This document shows, piece by piece, positions 18,873-29,200 of a DNA stretch of 64,000 bases. Source of the DNA: Prolixibacter sp. SD074 (GTDB lineage: Bacteria > Bacteroidota > Bacteroidia > Bacteroidales > Prolixibacteraceae); assembly GCF_009617895.1 (NCBI RefSeq), contig NZ_BLAW01000001.1, forward strand, positions 797,001 to 861,000. The letters are read 5' to 3'. The notes below the pieces were generated by a model. The model saw only the letters and a list, made by a program, of their open reading frames with translations, did no database searches and was not told where the DNA came from. Position numbers and translations under genes: made by a program. The number at the start of each line of letters is the position of its first letter. Position 1 is the stretch's first letter.

Positions 18873-19289
18873 ATGATGAGAATAAAAAACTTACTTGTAG
18901 TAACAGCAGCACTGCTTACATTAATTATGTTTAGCAGTTTCGCGCCGGGCAGGCAAGATGGCTTTCGTGAGCTGTTCAGGAGGAGCCCGGAAACCCGTGC
19001 ACAGGTAGTTACCATGGTTATGGAAAACAGACTGGACATGGATGAAGCTCAGGCTGAAAAAGCCTTGCAGATTAATCTGAAATACGCAAAGTTAAGTCAA
19101 TCCTACCTGAAAGTGGAAGGTGTGACAATGGAAAATACGGGTGAACTGCTGGCGCTCAACCAAAAGCGAAGCGACGAACTAAAAGCCATCCTCACGCCGG
19201 AACAAATCAAAAAGGCCGAAGACATCCGGGAAAAGTGGATTAACCGGCTGGAAACCATCTTGGTCCATTTAAAGGAAAACAATTTTTAA
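18873..19289 (+). CDS. Small periplasmic helical protein, Spy/CpxP-like
   Basis: 138 residues with a signal peptide (MMRIKNLLVVTAALL...SSFAPG). The rest is helical and charged, with LKAILTPEQIKKAEDIREKW near the C-terminus, which resembles the LTPEQ pattern of Spy/CpxP-like periplasmic proteins that sense or buffer envelope stress. The similarity is by pattern only. Either of two adjacent ATG codons could be the start. It precedes the tandem lipoprotein genes by 26 bases and may share their transcript. Confidence 0.65.
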   Translation: MMRIKNLLVVTAALLTLIMFSSFAPGRQDGFRELFRRSPETRAQVVTMVMENRLDMDEAQAEKALQINLKYAKLSQSYLKVEGVTMENTGELLALNQKRSDELKAILTPEQIKKAEDIREKWINRLETILVHLKENNF

Positions 19290-19315
19290 TAACTAGTCAC
19301 TTAAAATTTTTAACA

Positions 19316-20092
19316 ATGAAAACAAGAAATCTTTTATTAGCGGGTATTATTACCCTTTCGGGAATATTCGTTTTTACTTCCTGTAACAAGGATGATGAAA
19401 CAGTAGATGAGGACTTACCGCCTACCGAAACAGAAGCAGTTGACATGGTGGCTTATAGTTTGTCAGATGCCGGTACTACATCGGATATTGAAACTGCTGC
19501 CGTACTTGCCGACGAAGCGGTTGGTTCGGAAAGTAACCTGAAGTCTGCCAGCGCTACTGACAGAAGTTTAAGCTGTGGTGAATCGGCGGATACCACAATG
19601 GTAACAACGGGTACCAGTGTAATTACTTATGAATATACGAAAATCTACAATTACACATTGGAGTGCGACACATTGGAGAACCCCGAGAAGTTGGATGTAA
19701 GCTTTAGCTACGACGGTGAATTCGACGCCCCCCGCCTGGCTTCCACTCACTCGGTGAGCGGTAATTTTGAAATCACTCAAATCGAATATACTTCCGATAT
19801 GTACCTGATAAACGGTACGTGGCAACGAAGTGGCGGGTTCGAGTCTAAAATTGGCAACCAGGCAAACCGCCAGGCCACGATTCAATTTGAACTTATTGAT
19901 GTAGCCGTTGAAAAAGAACCTAAGGAAATTGACAACGGCACCATTCACTTCACGATGTCAGGCGGCAGCGGACGCGGTTCGTTCAACTACGAAGGGAACA
20001 TTACGTTTACCGGCAACGGAGAAGCAATCATCGAAATTTCCGGGACCCGTTATGTTACCAATCTGGAAACAGGAGACGTGGAAGAGCAATAA
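19316..20092 (+). CDS. Lipoprotein of unknown function, paralogue 1
   Basis: 258 residues with a lipoprotein signal MKTRNLLLAGIITLSG and lipobox FTSC; the mature protein starts CNKDDE. The middle is rich in Ala/Ser/Thr and the C-terminal half is beta-rich (GNFEITQIEYTSDMY, GGSGRGSFNYEGNITF). I recognise no family. The next gene is a paralogue, with the C-terminal half nearly identical and the N-terminal half divergent. Likely anchored to the outer membrane or periplasmic side; function unknown. Confidence 0.75.
   Translation: MKTRNLLLAGIITLSGIFVFTSCNKDDETVDEDLPPTETEAVDMVAYSLSDAGTTSDIETAAVLADEAVGSESNLKSASATDRSLSCGESADTTMVTTGTSVITYEYTKIYNYTLECDTLENPEKLDVSFSYDGEFDAPRLASTHSVSGNFEITQIEYTSDMYLINGTWQRSGGFESKIGNQANRQATIQFELIDVAVEKEPKEIDNGTIHFTMSGGSGRGSFNYEGNITFTGNGEAIIEISGTRYVTNLETGDVEEQ
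19709..19894. repeat. Identical tract in lipoprotein paralogue 1
   Basis: 186 bases identical to 20551-20736; one mismatch later the match continues for about 40 bases. The flanking parts of the two genes differ widely. Confidence 0.9.
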
Positions 20093-20151
20093 AAAAATTA
20101 TAACTGGATTAAACCTTGTGTATCCGAATTTATTTTTAAAAAATTAAAATT

Positions 20152-20934
20152 ATGAAAACAAGAAATCTTTTATTAACAGGTATCATTATCCTTTCGGGAA
20201 TGTTAATTTTTACTTCCTGTAGCAAGGATGACGAACCGGTAGCCGAAGACTTATCGGCTACTGAAACAGAAGCAGCCGAAATGGTGGCCTCTTCACTGGC
20301 CGACGGAACCTCAGGCACCGCATCGGATATTGAAACTGCCGCCGCGCTTACCAACGAGGCGGTTGGATATGAAAGTAACTTGAAATCTGCCACCACGAAT
20401 GACAAAAGTTTAAGTTGTGGCGAATCGGCTGACACAACAATGGTCACCGCCGGAACTGGTGTAATTACTTATAATAACACCAAAACCTACAATTACATGC
20501 TGGATTGCGACACATTGGGAAACCCTGTAATGCTCGACATGAGCTTTACATACGACGGTGAATTCGACGCCCCCCGCCTGGCTTCCACTCACTCGGTGAG
20601 CGGTAATTTTGAAATCACTCAAATCGAATATACTTCCGATATGTACCTGATAAACGGTACGTGGCAACGAAGTGGCGGGTTCGAGTCTAAAATTGGCAAC
20701 CAGGCAAACCGCCAGGCCACGATTCAATTTGAACTTGTTGATGTAGCCGTTGAAAAAGAACCTAAGGAAATTGACAATGGGACCATTCATTTCTCGATGT
20801 CAGGCAGCAGCGGACGCGGTTCTTTCAGCTACGATGGAACCATTACGTTTACCGGCAACCGGGAAGCCATCATTGAAATTTCAGGGACCCGTTATGTTAC
20901 CAATTTGGAAACAGGGGAAGTGGAAGAGCAATAA
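20152..20934 (+). CDS. Lipoprotein of unknown function, paralogue 2
   Basis: 260 residues, same plan as the preceding gene: signal MKTRNLLLTGIIILSG, lipobox FTSC, acidic linker, Ser/Ala-rich segment, then a beta-rich domain ending NLETGEVEEQ. It begins 59 bases after paralogue 1 and both have the same upstream motif, so a tandem duplication made the pair. A strong terminator follows at 21021, closing the transcript. Function unknown. Confidence 0.75.
   Translation: MKTRNLLLTGIIILSGMLIFTSCSKDDEPVAEDLSATETEAAEMVASSLADGTSGTASDIETAAALTNEAVGYESNLKSATTNDKSLSCGESADTTMVTAGTGVITYNNTKTYNYMLDCDTLGNPVMLDMSFTYDGEFDAPRLASTHSVSGNFEITQIEYTSDMYLINGTWQRSGGFESKIGNQANRQATIQFELVDVAVEKEPKEIDNGTIHFSMSGSSGRGSFSYDGTITFTGNREAIIEISGTRYVTNLETGEVEEQ
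20551..20736. repeat. Identical tract in lipoprotein paralogue 2
   Basis: Partner of 19709-19894 at an offset of 842 bases, same orientation, no mismatch over 186 bases. Confidence 0.9.
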
Positions 20935-21020
20935 ACTTCTTCGAATATTTTTAATATCTGTCTTTTAGTAAATTGAAAAGTGAGTTTGGTAAATTGATAA
21001 CCAGATAAAGTTTAAAAAGA

Positions 21021-21059
21021 AACCATGCCGGCAGAAAGAATGATAGCGGCATGGTTTTT
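21021..21059 (+). terminator. Terminator after the lipoprotein pair
   Basis: A perfect 10-base stem (AACCATGCCG at 21021-21030, CGGCATGGTT at 21047-21056) with a 16-base loop is followed by a T-run. It separates the lipoprotein genes from the metalloprotease gene. Confidence 0.85.
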
Positions 21060-21075
21060 ATAGTTCACTCAAAAT

Positions 21076-22380
21076 ATGTTAATAATGAAGAAAAGACAAG
21101 TTATATTTTTTTTATTGATTTTTTCCTTTCTTTTGGTTTTTGAGGGTAAATTATTTGCTCAACGAAATTGCGGTACAATGGCCTTCGACAGTTTAAGAAG
21201 GGTTGAATATTCTCTCCCATCACTGGAAGATTTTGAAGATTGGTTGAATGAAAAGATGACTCAGGATACCAGGTTGAAATCTGATCAGGTATATCGCATA
21301 CCGGTTATTGTGCATGTGGTACATAACGGTGAAAATCCGGGAGAAGGAGCTAATATTAGCTATGAACAGGTTGTGTCCCAGATTCAGGTATTAAATGAAG
21401 ATTTCAGAAGGATGCAGGGAACCCGTGGTTACAATGACGACCCGGCAGGCGCAGATACAGGGATAGAATTTCACCTTGCCGAATACGGCCCCGATGGAGA
21501 AGTTTTGGGGGAACCGGGTATCGACCGTCTATATGGCGGGAGGGATTCCTGGCCGTCGAGCCCCCTCCGTAATCCTATAGAAACCGAACTCAAACCTTCT
21601 ACTATTTGGGACCCTGATAGGTATTTCAATATCTGGACTGTTAATTTCGGTGGGTTTGTTTCAAGAAACCTGTTGGGCTACGCACAATTCCCGGATATGT
21701 CGGGACTGGATGGACTTTCTGGGACAAACGGAAGTGCTTCAACGGATGGCGTGGTAATAGGATACCAATATTTCGGGAGCAGTGATAAGGGCGATTTTCC
21801 CGACCTTTATGCCCCTTTCGACCTGGGCAGGACAACCACGCACGAAGTTGGCCATTGGCTGGGGCTTCGTCATATCTGGGGCGATGGTGATTGTTCTGTT
21901 GATGATTATTGCAGTGATACACCAAATGCGGCGGAACCAAATTACGGATGTCCGGAAGGCAAAATTTCTTGTAATTCCATAGATATGATTAACAATTACC
22001 TCGACTATACAGATGATACCTGCATGGATATTTTCACAAATTGTCAGAAAGAAAGGATGCTTACTGTTCTGGGAAACAGTCCCCGGAGAAAAGAATTAGT
22101 CGAAAATACCGGCACATCCGTTTCAACAAGGGAGATGGAAACTAAAATAAATGTATATGTGAACCAGTTAACTAAAACGTTGTATGTCGAATTTCCTCAG
22201 CCTGTGGATAATGTATCGCTCAGGATCCTCAATATTGACGGAAGGCTGGTAGTTGGTGAAAAACAGTTAAATTCGTCAATGAACAACGTGAATGTAAGTC
22301 AAATTAAACCGGGCATTTACATTGTGGTACTAAACGATGAGGAATCAAAAATCTTCTCTTCAAAAATAATCATACAATGA
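21076..22380 (+). CDS. Secreted M43 (pappalysin-type) zinc metalloprotease with T9SS sorting domain
   Basis: 434 residues; ATG at 21076 or 21085 (MKKRQVIFF). The signal peptide ends LFAQ. The catalytic zinc site is HEVGHWLGLRH (residues about 256-266), the HExxHxxGxxH of metzincins, and the Met-turn region reads DYTDDTCMDIFT, as in the M43 family. Residues about 355-434 are a type A C-terminal sorting domain (VSLRILNIDGRLV, ending KPGIYIVVL...SKIIIQ), so the enzyme is exported by the type IX system and anchored or released at the surface. It would degrade extracellular proteins. It follows a terminator and appears to be a single-gene unit. Confidence 0.9.
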   Translation: MLIMKKRQVIFFLLIFSFLLVFEGKLFAQRNCGTMAFDSLRRVEYSLPSLEDFEDWLNEKMTQDTRLKSDQVYRIPVIVHVVHNGENPGEGANISYEQVVSQIQVLNEDFRRMQGTRGYNDDPAGADTGIEFHLAEYGPDGEVLGEPGIDRLYGGRDSWPSSPLRNPIETELKPSTIWDPDRYFNIWTVNFGGFVSRNLLGYAQFPDMSGLDGLSGTNGSASTDGVVIGYQYFGSSDKGDFPDLYAPFDLGRTTTHEVGHWLGLRHIWGDGDCSVDDYCSDTPNAAEPNYGCPEGKISCNSIDMINNYLDYTDDTCMDIFTNCQKERMLTVLGNSPRRKELVENTGTSVSTREMETKINVYVNQLTKTLYVEFPQPVDNVSLRILNIDGRLVVGEKQLNSSMNNVNVSQIKPGIYIVVLNDEESKIFSSKIIIQ

Positions 22381-22450
22381 AACGAACATGACAACGATTG
22401 TCACAAAAGTTGATGTATAAAATCAATCATGCGAGTTCCATTCGACTTTA

Positions 22451-23545
22451 ATGAAAAGAATAAAATATTATCGTATGAATTGTATGAACGTATTGTTATT
22501 TGCATTACTATTATTGACAAGTTGCAGTAAAGATGACAACCCGGCACCGACCCATCCAGATACTTCTATGTATTTTCCTGCAAATTCAGGCACAGAATGG
22601 GAAACAACGCCTGTTTCGGAATTAGGTTGGAATCAAAATGCCATTCAGCCTTTAAAAGATTTTCTTGTCCAAAAGAATACAAAATCATTTATGATACTCG
22701 TAAACGGCAGAATTGTTCTGGAAGAATATTTTAATGGACACACGGTAAACACAGACTGGGAGTGGAACAGTGCAGGTAAAACTTTGGTAGCTACAACAAC
22801 GGGAATTGCTCAACAGGAAAGTTTATTGAATATAAACAATAAAGCATCCGATTATTTGGGAACGGAATGGACGAATATGCCATTGGAAAAAGAGAATCGG
22901 ATAAAAGTAAGGAATTTGCTGACAATGACCTCTGGCATTGACGACACAAAACAATATGTGATAAAATCTAATCTCACTTATGTTGCCGATGCAGGAACGA
23001 GATGGGCTTACGGCAATGTTTTCCAAAAACTAACAGACATAGTTGCCGAAACGAGCAGTAAAGATTTTGAAACTTACTTCAACGAAAAACTGAAAAACAA
23101 AATCGGAATGGATGGCTATTGGAATTTCGGGATAATTTTTACCATATACTATAGCACGACAAGAAGTATGGCAAGATTTGGAATATTAGCACTTAACAAA
23201 GGAAAATGGAATAACGAACAGATTATCAATGAAACCTTTTTTAATGAAAGCATTTCAACATCTCAAAATATCAATCCTTCTTATGGATATTTATGGTGGT
23301 TAAATGGAAAAACAAAGTTTATGATACCGGGTGAGCAAACCGTTTACCCTGGATTTTTAGTTCCCAATGCACCAGCAGATATGTACGCAGCCATGGGTGC
23401 AAACGACCAGCGGATTTATGTTATACCAGGCAAAAAAATGGTCATCGTAAGAATGGGAAATGCCGCTGACCCAAACAACCCCAATTTTGCTGTTTCAGGT
23501 TTTGACAATGAACTTTGGGCAAAAATCAATGCAGTGATAAACTAA
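22451..23545 (+). CDS. Serine hydrolase lipoprotein of the class C beta-lactamase fold
   Basis: 364 residues with a lipoprotein signal and lipobox LTSC. The fold's catalytic motifs are visible: SxxK as SAGK in WNSAGKTLV (Ser about 107), YxN as YGN in RWAYGNVFQ (about 187), and LLTMTSGIDD between them. The KTG-equivalent region is in the NDQRIYVIPG part. Family members act as esterases, D-aminopeptidases or PBP-like enzymes, and true beta-lactamase activity cannot be inferred. A broken relative lies at 34151-34676. It is followed by a short palindromic stretch (23555-23575) before the convergent LytTR gene. Confidence 0.85.
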   Translation: MKRIKYYRMNCMNVLLFALLLLTSCSKDDNPAPTHPDTSMYFPANSGTEWETTPVSELGWNQNAIQPLKDFLVQKNTKSFMILVNGRIVLEEYFNGHTVNTDWEWNSAGKTLVATTTGIAQQESLLNINNKASDYLGTEWTNMPLEKENRIKVRNLLTMTSGIDDTKQYVIKSNLTYVADAGTRWAYGNVFQKLTDIVAETSSKDFETYFNEKLKNKIGMDGYWNFGIIFTIYYSTTRSMARFGILALNKGKWNNEQIINETFFNESISTSQNINPSYGYLWWLNGKTKFMIPGEQTVYPGFLVPNAPADMYAAMGANDQRIYVIPGKKMVIVRMGNAADPNNPNFAVSGFDNELWAKINAVIN

Positions 23546-23604
23546 AAAACAACGAACGGCCAACAAGAGCTTGGTGTTGACGTTTTATTAGAGATAAAAA
23601 ATGA

Positions 23605-24375
23605 TTACCGGTCCATCCACCGCTTAAAAGCTGCTACCTTGTCCTTACCTACCACGGGTTTTTCCATTGGGGAAGGGTTAATCTCAAGTACCAGTTTGCC
23701 CTGAAACCAGGAATGCACACGGGAAATCGCATTCAGGTTAACGATAAACTGACGGTTTATTTTAAAAAAAACATCGGGATCAAGTTGCTCTTTCAGGTTT
23801 TCGAGGGAAAAATCAACAGGATACTCCCTTTTCTTGAAAGTAACCGCGAAGGTGATTTTTTGGAGGCTGTAAAAATAGGCTATCTCTTCTACCGGCACCT
23901 GGAACCAGCTTTCATTTGACCGGATTAGAAACCGTTTTCGGTACCCGGGAAGGGAATTTTTAATCACTGAAATCAGTTCTTCGTAGTTGGTGTCCAGGTT
24001 CTTTGTCTGTATAAACTTTAGGCCGTAGTTGTCGTATTTCTGAAAAGCTTCCTCCAGTTCATGTACTTCAACCGGTTTGAGCAGGTAATCGAGGCTGTTT
24101 ACTTTAAAAGCCCGGATGGCGTATTCGTCGTAGGCCGTCACAAAAATAATCAGGCTTTCGATGTTCACTTCCTTCATGATATCGAAGCTCACCCCATCCG
24201 AGAGCTGAATGTCGAGTAAAACAATTTCCGGGTGCGAATTTTGTTTAAACCATTTTACCGATTCCCGGACACTGCCCAAACAGCCTGCAATTTCAATATC
24301 CCGTTTCATACTATTCAGTAAATCGACCAGTAACCTTTGGGCAGGAATTTCATCTTCTATAATTAATACTCTCAT
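23605..24375 (-). CDS. LytTR-family response regulator
   Basis: 256 residues. The receiver domain (1-120) has the acidic pair EDE (about 7-9), phosphoacceptor Asp55 in VLLDIQLSDG and Lys in LLKPVEV. The LytTR DNA-binding domain spans about 150-250 (KRFLIRSNESWFQVPVEEIAYF, split here as KRFLIRSNESW and VPVEEIAYF; FKINRQFIVNLNAI). It lies 12 bases behind its kinase gene and at the end of an efflux operon, so it probably controls that operon. The signal is unknown. Confidence 0.92.
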   Translation of the reverse strand: MRVLIIEDEIPAQRLLVDLLNSMKRDIEIAGCLGSVRESVKWFKQNSHPEIVLLDIQLSDGVSFDIMKEVNIESLIIFVTAYDEYAIRAFKVNSLDYLLKPVEVHELEEAFQKYDNYGLKFIQTKNLDTNYEELISVIKNSLPGYRKRFLIRSNESWFQVPVEEIAYFYSLQKITFAVTFKKREYPVDFSLENLKEQLDPDVFFKINRQFIVNLNAISRVHSWFQGKLVLEINPSPMEKPVVGKDKVAAFKRWMDR

Positions 24376-24387
24376 TTACACTGTTTT

Positions 24388-25440
24388 TTAATTCCCCAGT
24401 AAAGGAACTTCTACTACAAATTCTTTTTCGTTTTTATACACTTCGATTGACCGGTTTCCCAACAAGGCATATCTGCTTTTCAGGTTCGACAGTCCGGTAT
24501 GTGGGGATTCCAGTGCCATTTTCGGGTTGAAATTGTTTTTTACAGTCAAAACCGGTTTTATCTGAGAATAGATGCCGATGTGCAATGGGTTATCCTTTTC
24601 AAGGACATTGTGTTTAATGGCATTTTCAACCAATACCTGGAGTGTCAGAGGGGGCAGGAATAGCGATGCGGCTTGTTCGTCCACGTCGATTTCAACCTGA
24701 AGGGCGTCGCCAACCCGTGCCTGGTGCAGGTAAATGAAAGACTGAACAAATTCCAGTTCGGTTTTTAAAGCGACCAGTTCGCGGTCTTTGCTTTGCAACA
24801 CGTACCGGTAAATACGTGAAAGCCCGCGGGCAAAATCTGCTGCCGTTTCCGGGTGATGGTAAATCTCCGATATTAACACATTCAGGCTGTTGAACAGGAA
24901 ATGCGGATTGATCTGGTCCTGCAGGGCCTGATAATCGCGCTTCAATTTTTCCTGCTTCAGCTTTTCTATTTCAAGAAGGGAAGATTTCCACTTGTGGAAA
25001 TAATTGCGGGCAATATAAATTCCGTTAAAAGCGATAAGAAAAAAGGTCCCTTCAATATAGGTGAACAGCGCAAATGCAGGGAAAATACGCAGCATATCGC
25101 TGTCGTGGAAAAGAAGTTCGTTGTTTACCAGGAACCTTGTTGATAATGGAATGGCTGTCATCAGAAATGTCCAGCCTAAAGTTGCAACAATTTGTATGAC
25201 CAGTCTTTTTCGTGTGAAAATAAACCACGGCAATCTTTTGTTCAGGTACTTATCAATGAGCAGGTTGCCTTCGCTGGCCACATTAAAAAAGAAAATATAG
25301 GCCGGTATAAGCACCCAAAGGTTAACTTTTCCCCTTAGGGTAAAATCCCGCATCATTCCAAAAAGGTAAAGTACCAAAAGGGAATAAACCGAAACAATCA
25401 ATATGCGGATAAAAACCTTTCTGTTAAGATTCAGGTGCAT
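24388..25440 (-). CDS. LytS/YehU-type membrane histidine kinase
   Basis: 350 residues. Four hydrophobic helices fill residues 10-150, then a coiled coil (EIEKLKQEKLKRDY), the His-kinase box QINPHFLFNSLNVL (phospho-His about 179) and the ATPase end VLVENAIKHNVLE and GLSNLKSRYALLG. The kinase pairs with the LytTR regulator 12 bases downstream. It starts 37 bases after the barrel gene of the efflux operon and is probably co-transcribed with it. Confidence 0.92.
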   Translation of the reverse strand: MHLNLNRKVFIRILIVSVYSLLVLYLFGMMRDFTLRGKVNLWVLIPAYIFFFNVASEGNLLIDKYLNKRLPWFIFTRKRLVIQIVATLGWTFLMTAIPLSTRFLVNNELLFHDSDMLRIFPAFALFTYIEGTFFLIAFNGIYIARNYFHKWKSSLLEIEKLKQEKLKRDYQALQDQINPHFLFNSLNVLISEIYHHPETAADFARGLSRIYRYVLQSKDRELVALKTELEFVQSFIYLHQARVGDALQVEIDVDEQAASLFLPPLTLQVLVENAIKHNVLEKDNPLHIGIYSQIKPVLTVKNNFNPKMALESPHTGLSNLKSRYALLGNRSIEVYKNEKEFVVEVPLLGN

Positions 25441-25477
25441 TTCTGTTTACTTTTAACGATAGCTCAAAATTAATAAA

Positions 25478-26233
25478 TTACAAGATTACAATACCTTTTA
25501 TTGAAACGGCGCACCCCGAATAACGCTCATATCCACCAATGGCGCTGTCAAATTTCCCGGAAAGACTGTACTTCAAGTCCAGCTCCAACATAAAATGGTT
25601 GTCTAACCGGTAATCAATGCCTGACGAGATGCCCGCAAGGGGGGCAGTTGCATTGAACACAAAATCTGTTCGGGAAATACCCTCGAAAATGTTCCCTTCC
25701 ACTATTGTGTACTGCGATTTTCCCAGGATCAGACCTGCGCTTGCCTGAATGTACGGGCTGAGCCTCCTGCCGGTAAAATTATATTTTAATCCCGCTTCAA
25801 GGGGAATAAAACCGCCCCCGCTGCCTTCAATTTTTATCTCTTCGCCAGAAATAACCCGAAGAAGGCCCGGACTTGCAGGGATATCCTTTTTGAATTGAAG
25901 GCCAACCGTTAAATTGGTCGAAAATTTTTCGTGAAAATGCCAGGTCACGCTAAAAGTCCCCGTCCCCATGTTGGGAAGGAAAAAGAGTTCATCGGGATTC
26001 CCGGATTTTGAAGCTTCGGAAAAATACCACCTTCCGTAACCGGCGGAAAGTTCCCATTTATTTTTTAAATGTATCAGGGTATAATCCTCTCTATCCCTTT
26101 TTTTCTGCTGATATTCCACAGTTTTATTAACCTCCTGTCCATTCTGGGCAAACAGGCCGCTTGTTAAAAGCATAAAAACAAAACTGAAAAATGCTGCGGG
26201 AATTGGCTTTGTTAGTTTTCTTTTCGTGTCCAT
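25478..26233 (-). CDS. Outer-membrane beta-barrel protein in the efflux operon
   Basis: 251 residues with a signal peptide ending SGLFAQ. The body alternates polar and apolar residues (WELSAGYGRWYF, FSVTWHFHEKFSTNL, HFMLELDLKYSL) as in porin-like barrels of the OmpW/OMP_b-brl type. It sits 11 bases after the RND pump gene and 37 bases before the kinase gene. A small barrel between an RND pump and its regulators is not part of the standard tripartite pump. It may be a sensor, a helper or a cargo of the regulon. No enzyme motif. Confidence 0.75.
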   Translation of the reverse strand: MDTKRKLTKPIPAAFFSFVFMLLTSGLFAQNGQEVNKTVEYQQKKRDREDYTLIHLKNKWELSAGYGRWYFSEASKSGNPDELFFLPNMGTGTFSVTWHFHEKFSTNLTVGLQFKKDIPASPGLLRVISGEEIKIEGSGGGFIPLEAGLKYNFTGRRLSPYIQASAGLILGKSQYTIVEGNIFEGISRTDFVFNATAPLAGISSGIDYRLDNHFMLELDLKYSLSGKFDSAIGGYERYSGCAVSIKGIVIL

Positions 26234-26244
26234 ATGTTAAGATT

Positions 26245-29200
26245 TTATTTCGTTGACAGCTTTATTGGTTTCTTTGAATTTTCTTTTTCCAAAACTTTAT
26301 AAAGCACGGGTACAATAAGCAGGGTAAGCGTTGTTGAAAGGGTCAGTCCACCGATGATGGTCCAGCCCATGGGCCCCCAAAATGTCCCGCCCTGCAGGGT
26401 AAGGGGAAGCAGTCCGCCGATGGTGGTGAACGAGGTAATCAATATCGGCATAAAGCGGACCTGTGCCGCTTCGGTCAGCGCCTGATGAACCGTTTTTCCT
26501 TCTTTCCGCAATTCATTGGTAAAATCAATTAAAACAATGGCATCGTTGATGACAATCCCAAGCAGGGCCACGGCACCCACGAAAGCTGTAAACGAGAAAG
26601 TATAGCCGGTCACGAATAACGCGTAGAACGAGCCAATTAAAGCCATGGGCACGGCGGCAAAGATGATGAACGGTTGCCTGAATGAATGAAATTGGAATAC
26701 CAGGATGGCCAGAATCATCAGGAACGCGATCAGCGCGGCAGCGCCGAGTGAGCTGAATGATTTCCCCTGCGCTTCGATTTCCCCTGCCAGATGATAATTA
26801 AAGTTTGAAGGGAAAGGATAATTTTTTAATTGAGCTTCAATGGCCCGGGTTACTTCCGCGGTATTGTACCCTTTTTCCACATCGGCGCCAATCGTGGCAC
26901 TGCGCTTTGAATTGTAATGCGTAATCACGCCGGGCCCCTTTTTAAATTCGATGCGGGCCAGTTGGCTGAGCGGAATCTGTTCACCACTCAGCGATTTCAC
27001 ATAAATACGCCCGAAATCTTCAAAAGTGGCATTATTTCCCGCCGACGAGCCCAGAACCATATCATATTCCTTGCCTTCTTCATTCCTGAACTTCGATACC
27101 GACGAGCCGTTCATGTAAATCCGTACGGTTTTGTCAATTTCGGAAATTGGCACCCCCAGGAGGGCTGCCTTGTTTTTATTGATGTGCACAAACAGGTCGG
27201 TACGTACCCCTTCCAGCTTATTCTCCACGTTAACTGCGCCGGGTTGTTGTTGAACAATGGCTTTGATTTCTTCCGAAACCCGTGTTAATTCATCGAGGTT
27301 ATCACCATAAATGATAACTTCCACAGGGTACTGAATGGGGACTCCCTGTGCAAATTCTTTCACCCGGATGTCGGCAGCCGGGTAAGCGCTAAACGCGCCG
27401 CGAAGCGAATCCAGCAGCGCCTCAACTCCTTCGGGATTGTATTCCTTCAGTTCCACAAAAAATTCGGCCAGGTTTTTGGCATAGTCCCGGGGAAAATAAT
27501 TGTAATAGACCTTGGGATTACCGTGGCCAATGTTTGAGGCATAATGTTTTATTTCGGGAATGGTGTCCAGCGTTGCTTCAACATAGCTGGCCACCCGGTT
27601 CGTTTCATTCAGGTTAGCACCCTGTGGCAGTTGGGCCTGGATCATGAAGCTGGGTTTTTCCGCTTTTGGGAAAAAGCTAAACCCTACAAACCGGAACAGG
27701 ACAAAAATGGCCGACAGGAATACCACTATGGTAATAAACAAAACGCGTTTGGGTTGGGAAAGACAGTATTCAAGCAACTTGCGAAAAGGCCCACGGATGA
27801 ATTTCTTCAACCTTTTTTGCAAGGGCTGTTCTTTGGGCTTTACCCCGGGCTTTATCCTGATGAATTTTGACAAAAGGAGCGGCGACACGCTGATGGCAAT
27901 CACCAGGGAAACCGTCAGGGTGGCGGTGACCGTTACAGGCAGGCTTTTCATAAAATCACCGGCTGAATCTTTTATCATCGCGATGGGAATAAATGCCGCC
28001 AGGGTAGTGAGCGTTGAGCTTGTAATAGCTGATACCACCTGGGAGGTACCTTTAATGGCTGCGTCCCTCGCCGGCAAACCTGCCTGCAGGTACCGTTCCA
28101 CGTTTTCTGTCACCACAATGGAATTGTCAACCAACAATCCCAACGCGATGACCAGGGCCGCGATGGAAATATTCTGCAGCCCATAGCCCGCCAAATCTAC
28201 AAAACCCAGCCCAATGAGAATGGAAGAAGGAATGGCCAGCATCACAACCAGGCTTGGTTTAAAGCCAATGGCCAGAAAAATAAAAAGTCCTACCAGGATG
28301 ATGCCCTGGATAAGGTTGATGATAAAACCGTTGACGCTTGTCCTTACACTTTCAGCCTGGCTGTGCACAGCTTCCAGCCTGAGCCCGGGTGGAAGATTGG
28401 ATTTAAAAGTTTCGGTTTTCGCATTTATCTGGTCGGTTAAATCCAGTATATTGACGTTTTCTTTTTGTTCTGCTGTAATAAATATGCACCTCTTACCGTT
28501 AAACCGGGCCAGGTAATTGTTGTTTTCGTATCCAAATTCAACGGTGGCCACATCTTTCAGGTATACCAGTTTTCCCTGTACCGACCCCACAACCGTATTG
28601 CGTATCTCGTCAAGGTCTTTGTATGAACCGCTGGTTTTGATATTAAAACTTTTCCGGCCTGCATAGAGTTCCCCGCCAGGTATATTTTGATTATTGGCGT
28701 CGATGGCATTGATGATGTTGTCAGTGGTAATGCCCATGTTCACCATCTTGTCTGCCCGCAGGGCAATTTTTACCTGTTTTTCCGGGACGGCAAGAATTTC
28801 TACACTTTTAATCCCGTCCATTTCTTCCAGGGACCCTTTCAGATTTTCGGCATACTCGTCCATTTGTTCAAAATCCATGTATTCCGAAGCCAGGGCCAGT
28901 TGCAGGATTTTGGTGTCGGTGGTGGTTTTTTTCTTGAAATTAATTTCGCGAATGTCTTCCGGAAGGTCGGTACGGATATTATTCACCTGCCGGATCACTT
29001 CGTTGTATTTCTCATCCTCATCGTAATTACCGTAGTCGAATGAAATGTTGAAAATGGCGAACCCGTCGGAAATAATCGTAGCGATGTTATCAATATTTTC
29101 CAATTCATTGATTTTTTCTTCGATGGTCGTTACTACCAGCTCTTCCATGTCCATGGGTGAAGCGCCGGGATAGATTACCGTAACTACCGCTCCCGGTGTG

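Noticed and set aside
22451-23545. Beta-lactam resistance gene
   Set aside because: SxxK and YxN are present, but this fold also covers many esterases and peptidases, and nothing in the sequence shows beta-lactam hydrolysis.
23555-23580. attC-like element after the serine hydrolase gene
   Set aside because: GGCCAACAAGAGCTTGGTGTT is only a short imperfect palindrome (quoted loosely) with no second arm or partner site.
27644-28186. 180-codon plus-strand frame inside the RND pump gene
   Set aside because: It is antisense to conserved pump sequence, with composition typical of a shadow frame and no ribosome site or family match.
28687-29043. 118-codon plus-strand frame inside the RND pump gene
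   Set aside because: Antisense shadow of the porter-domain coding sequence; no independent support.
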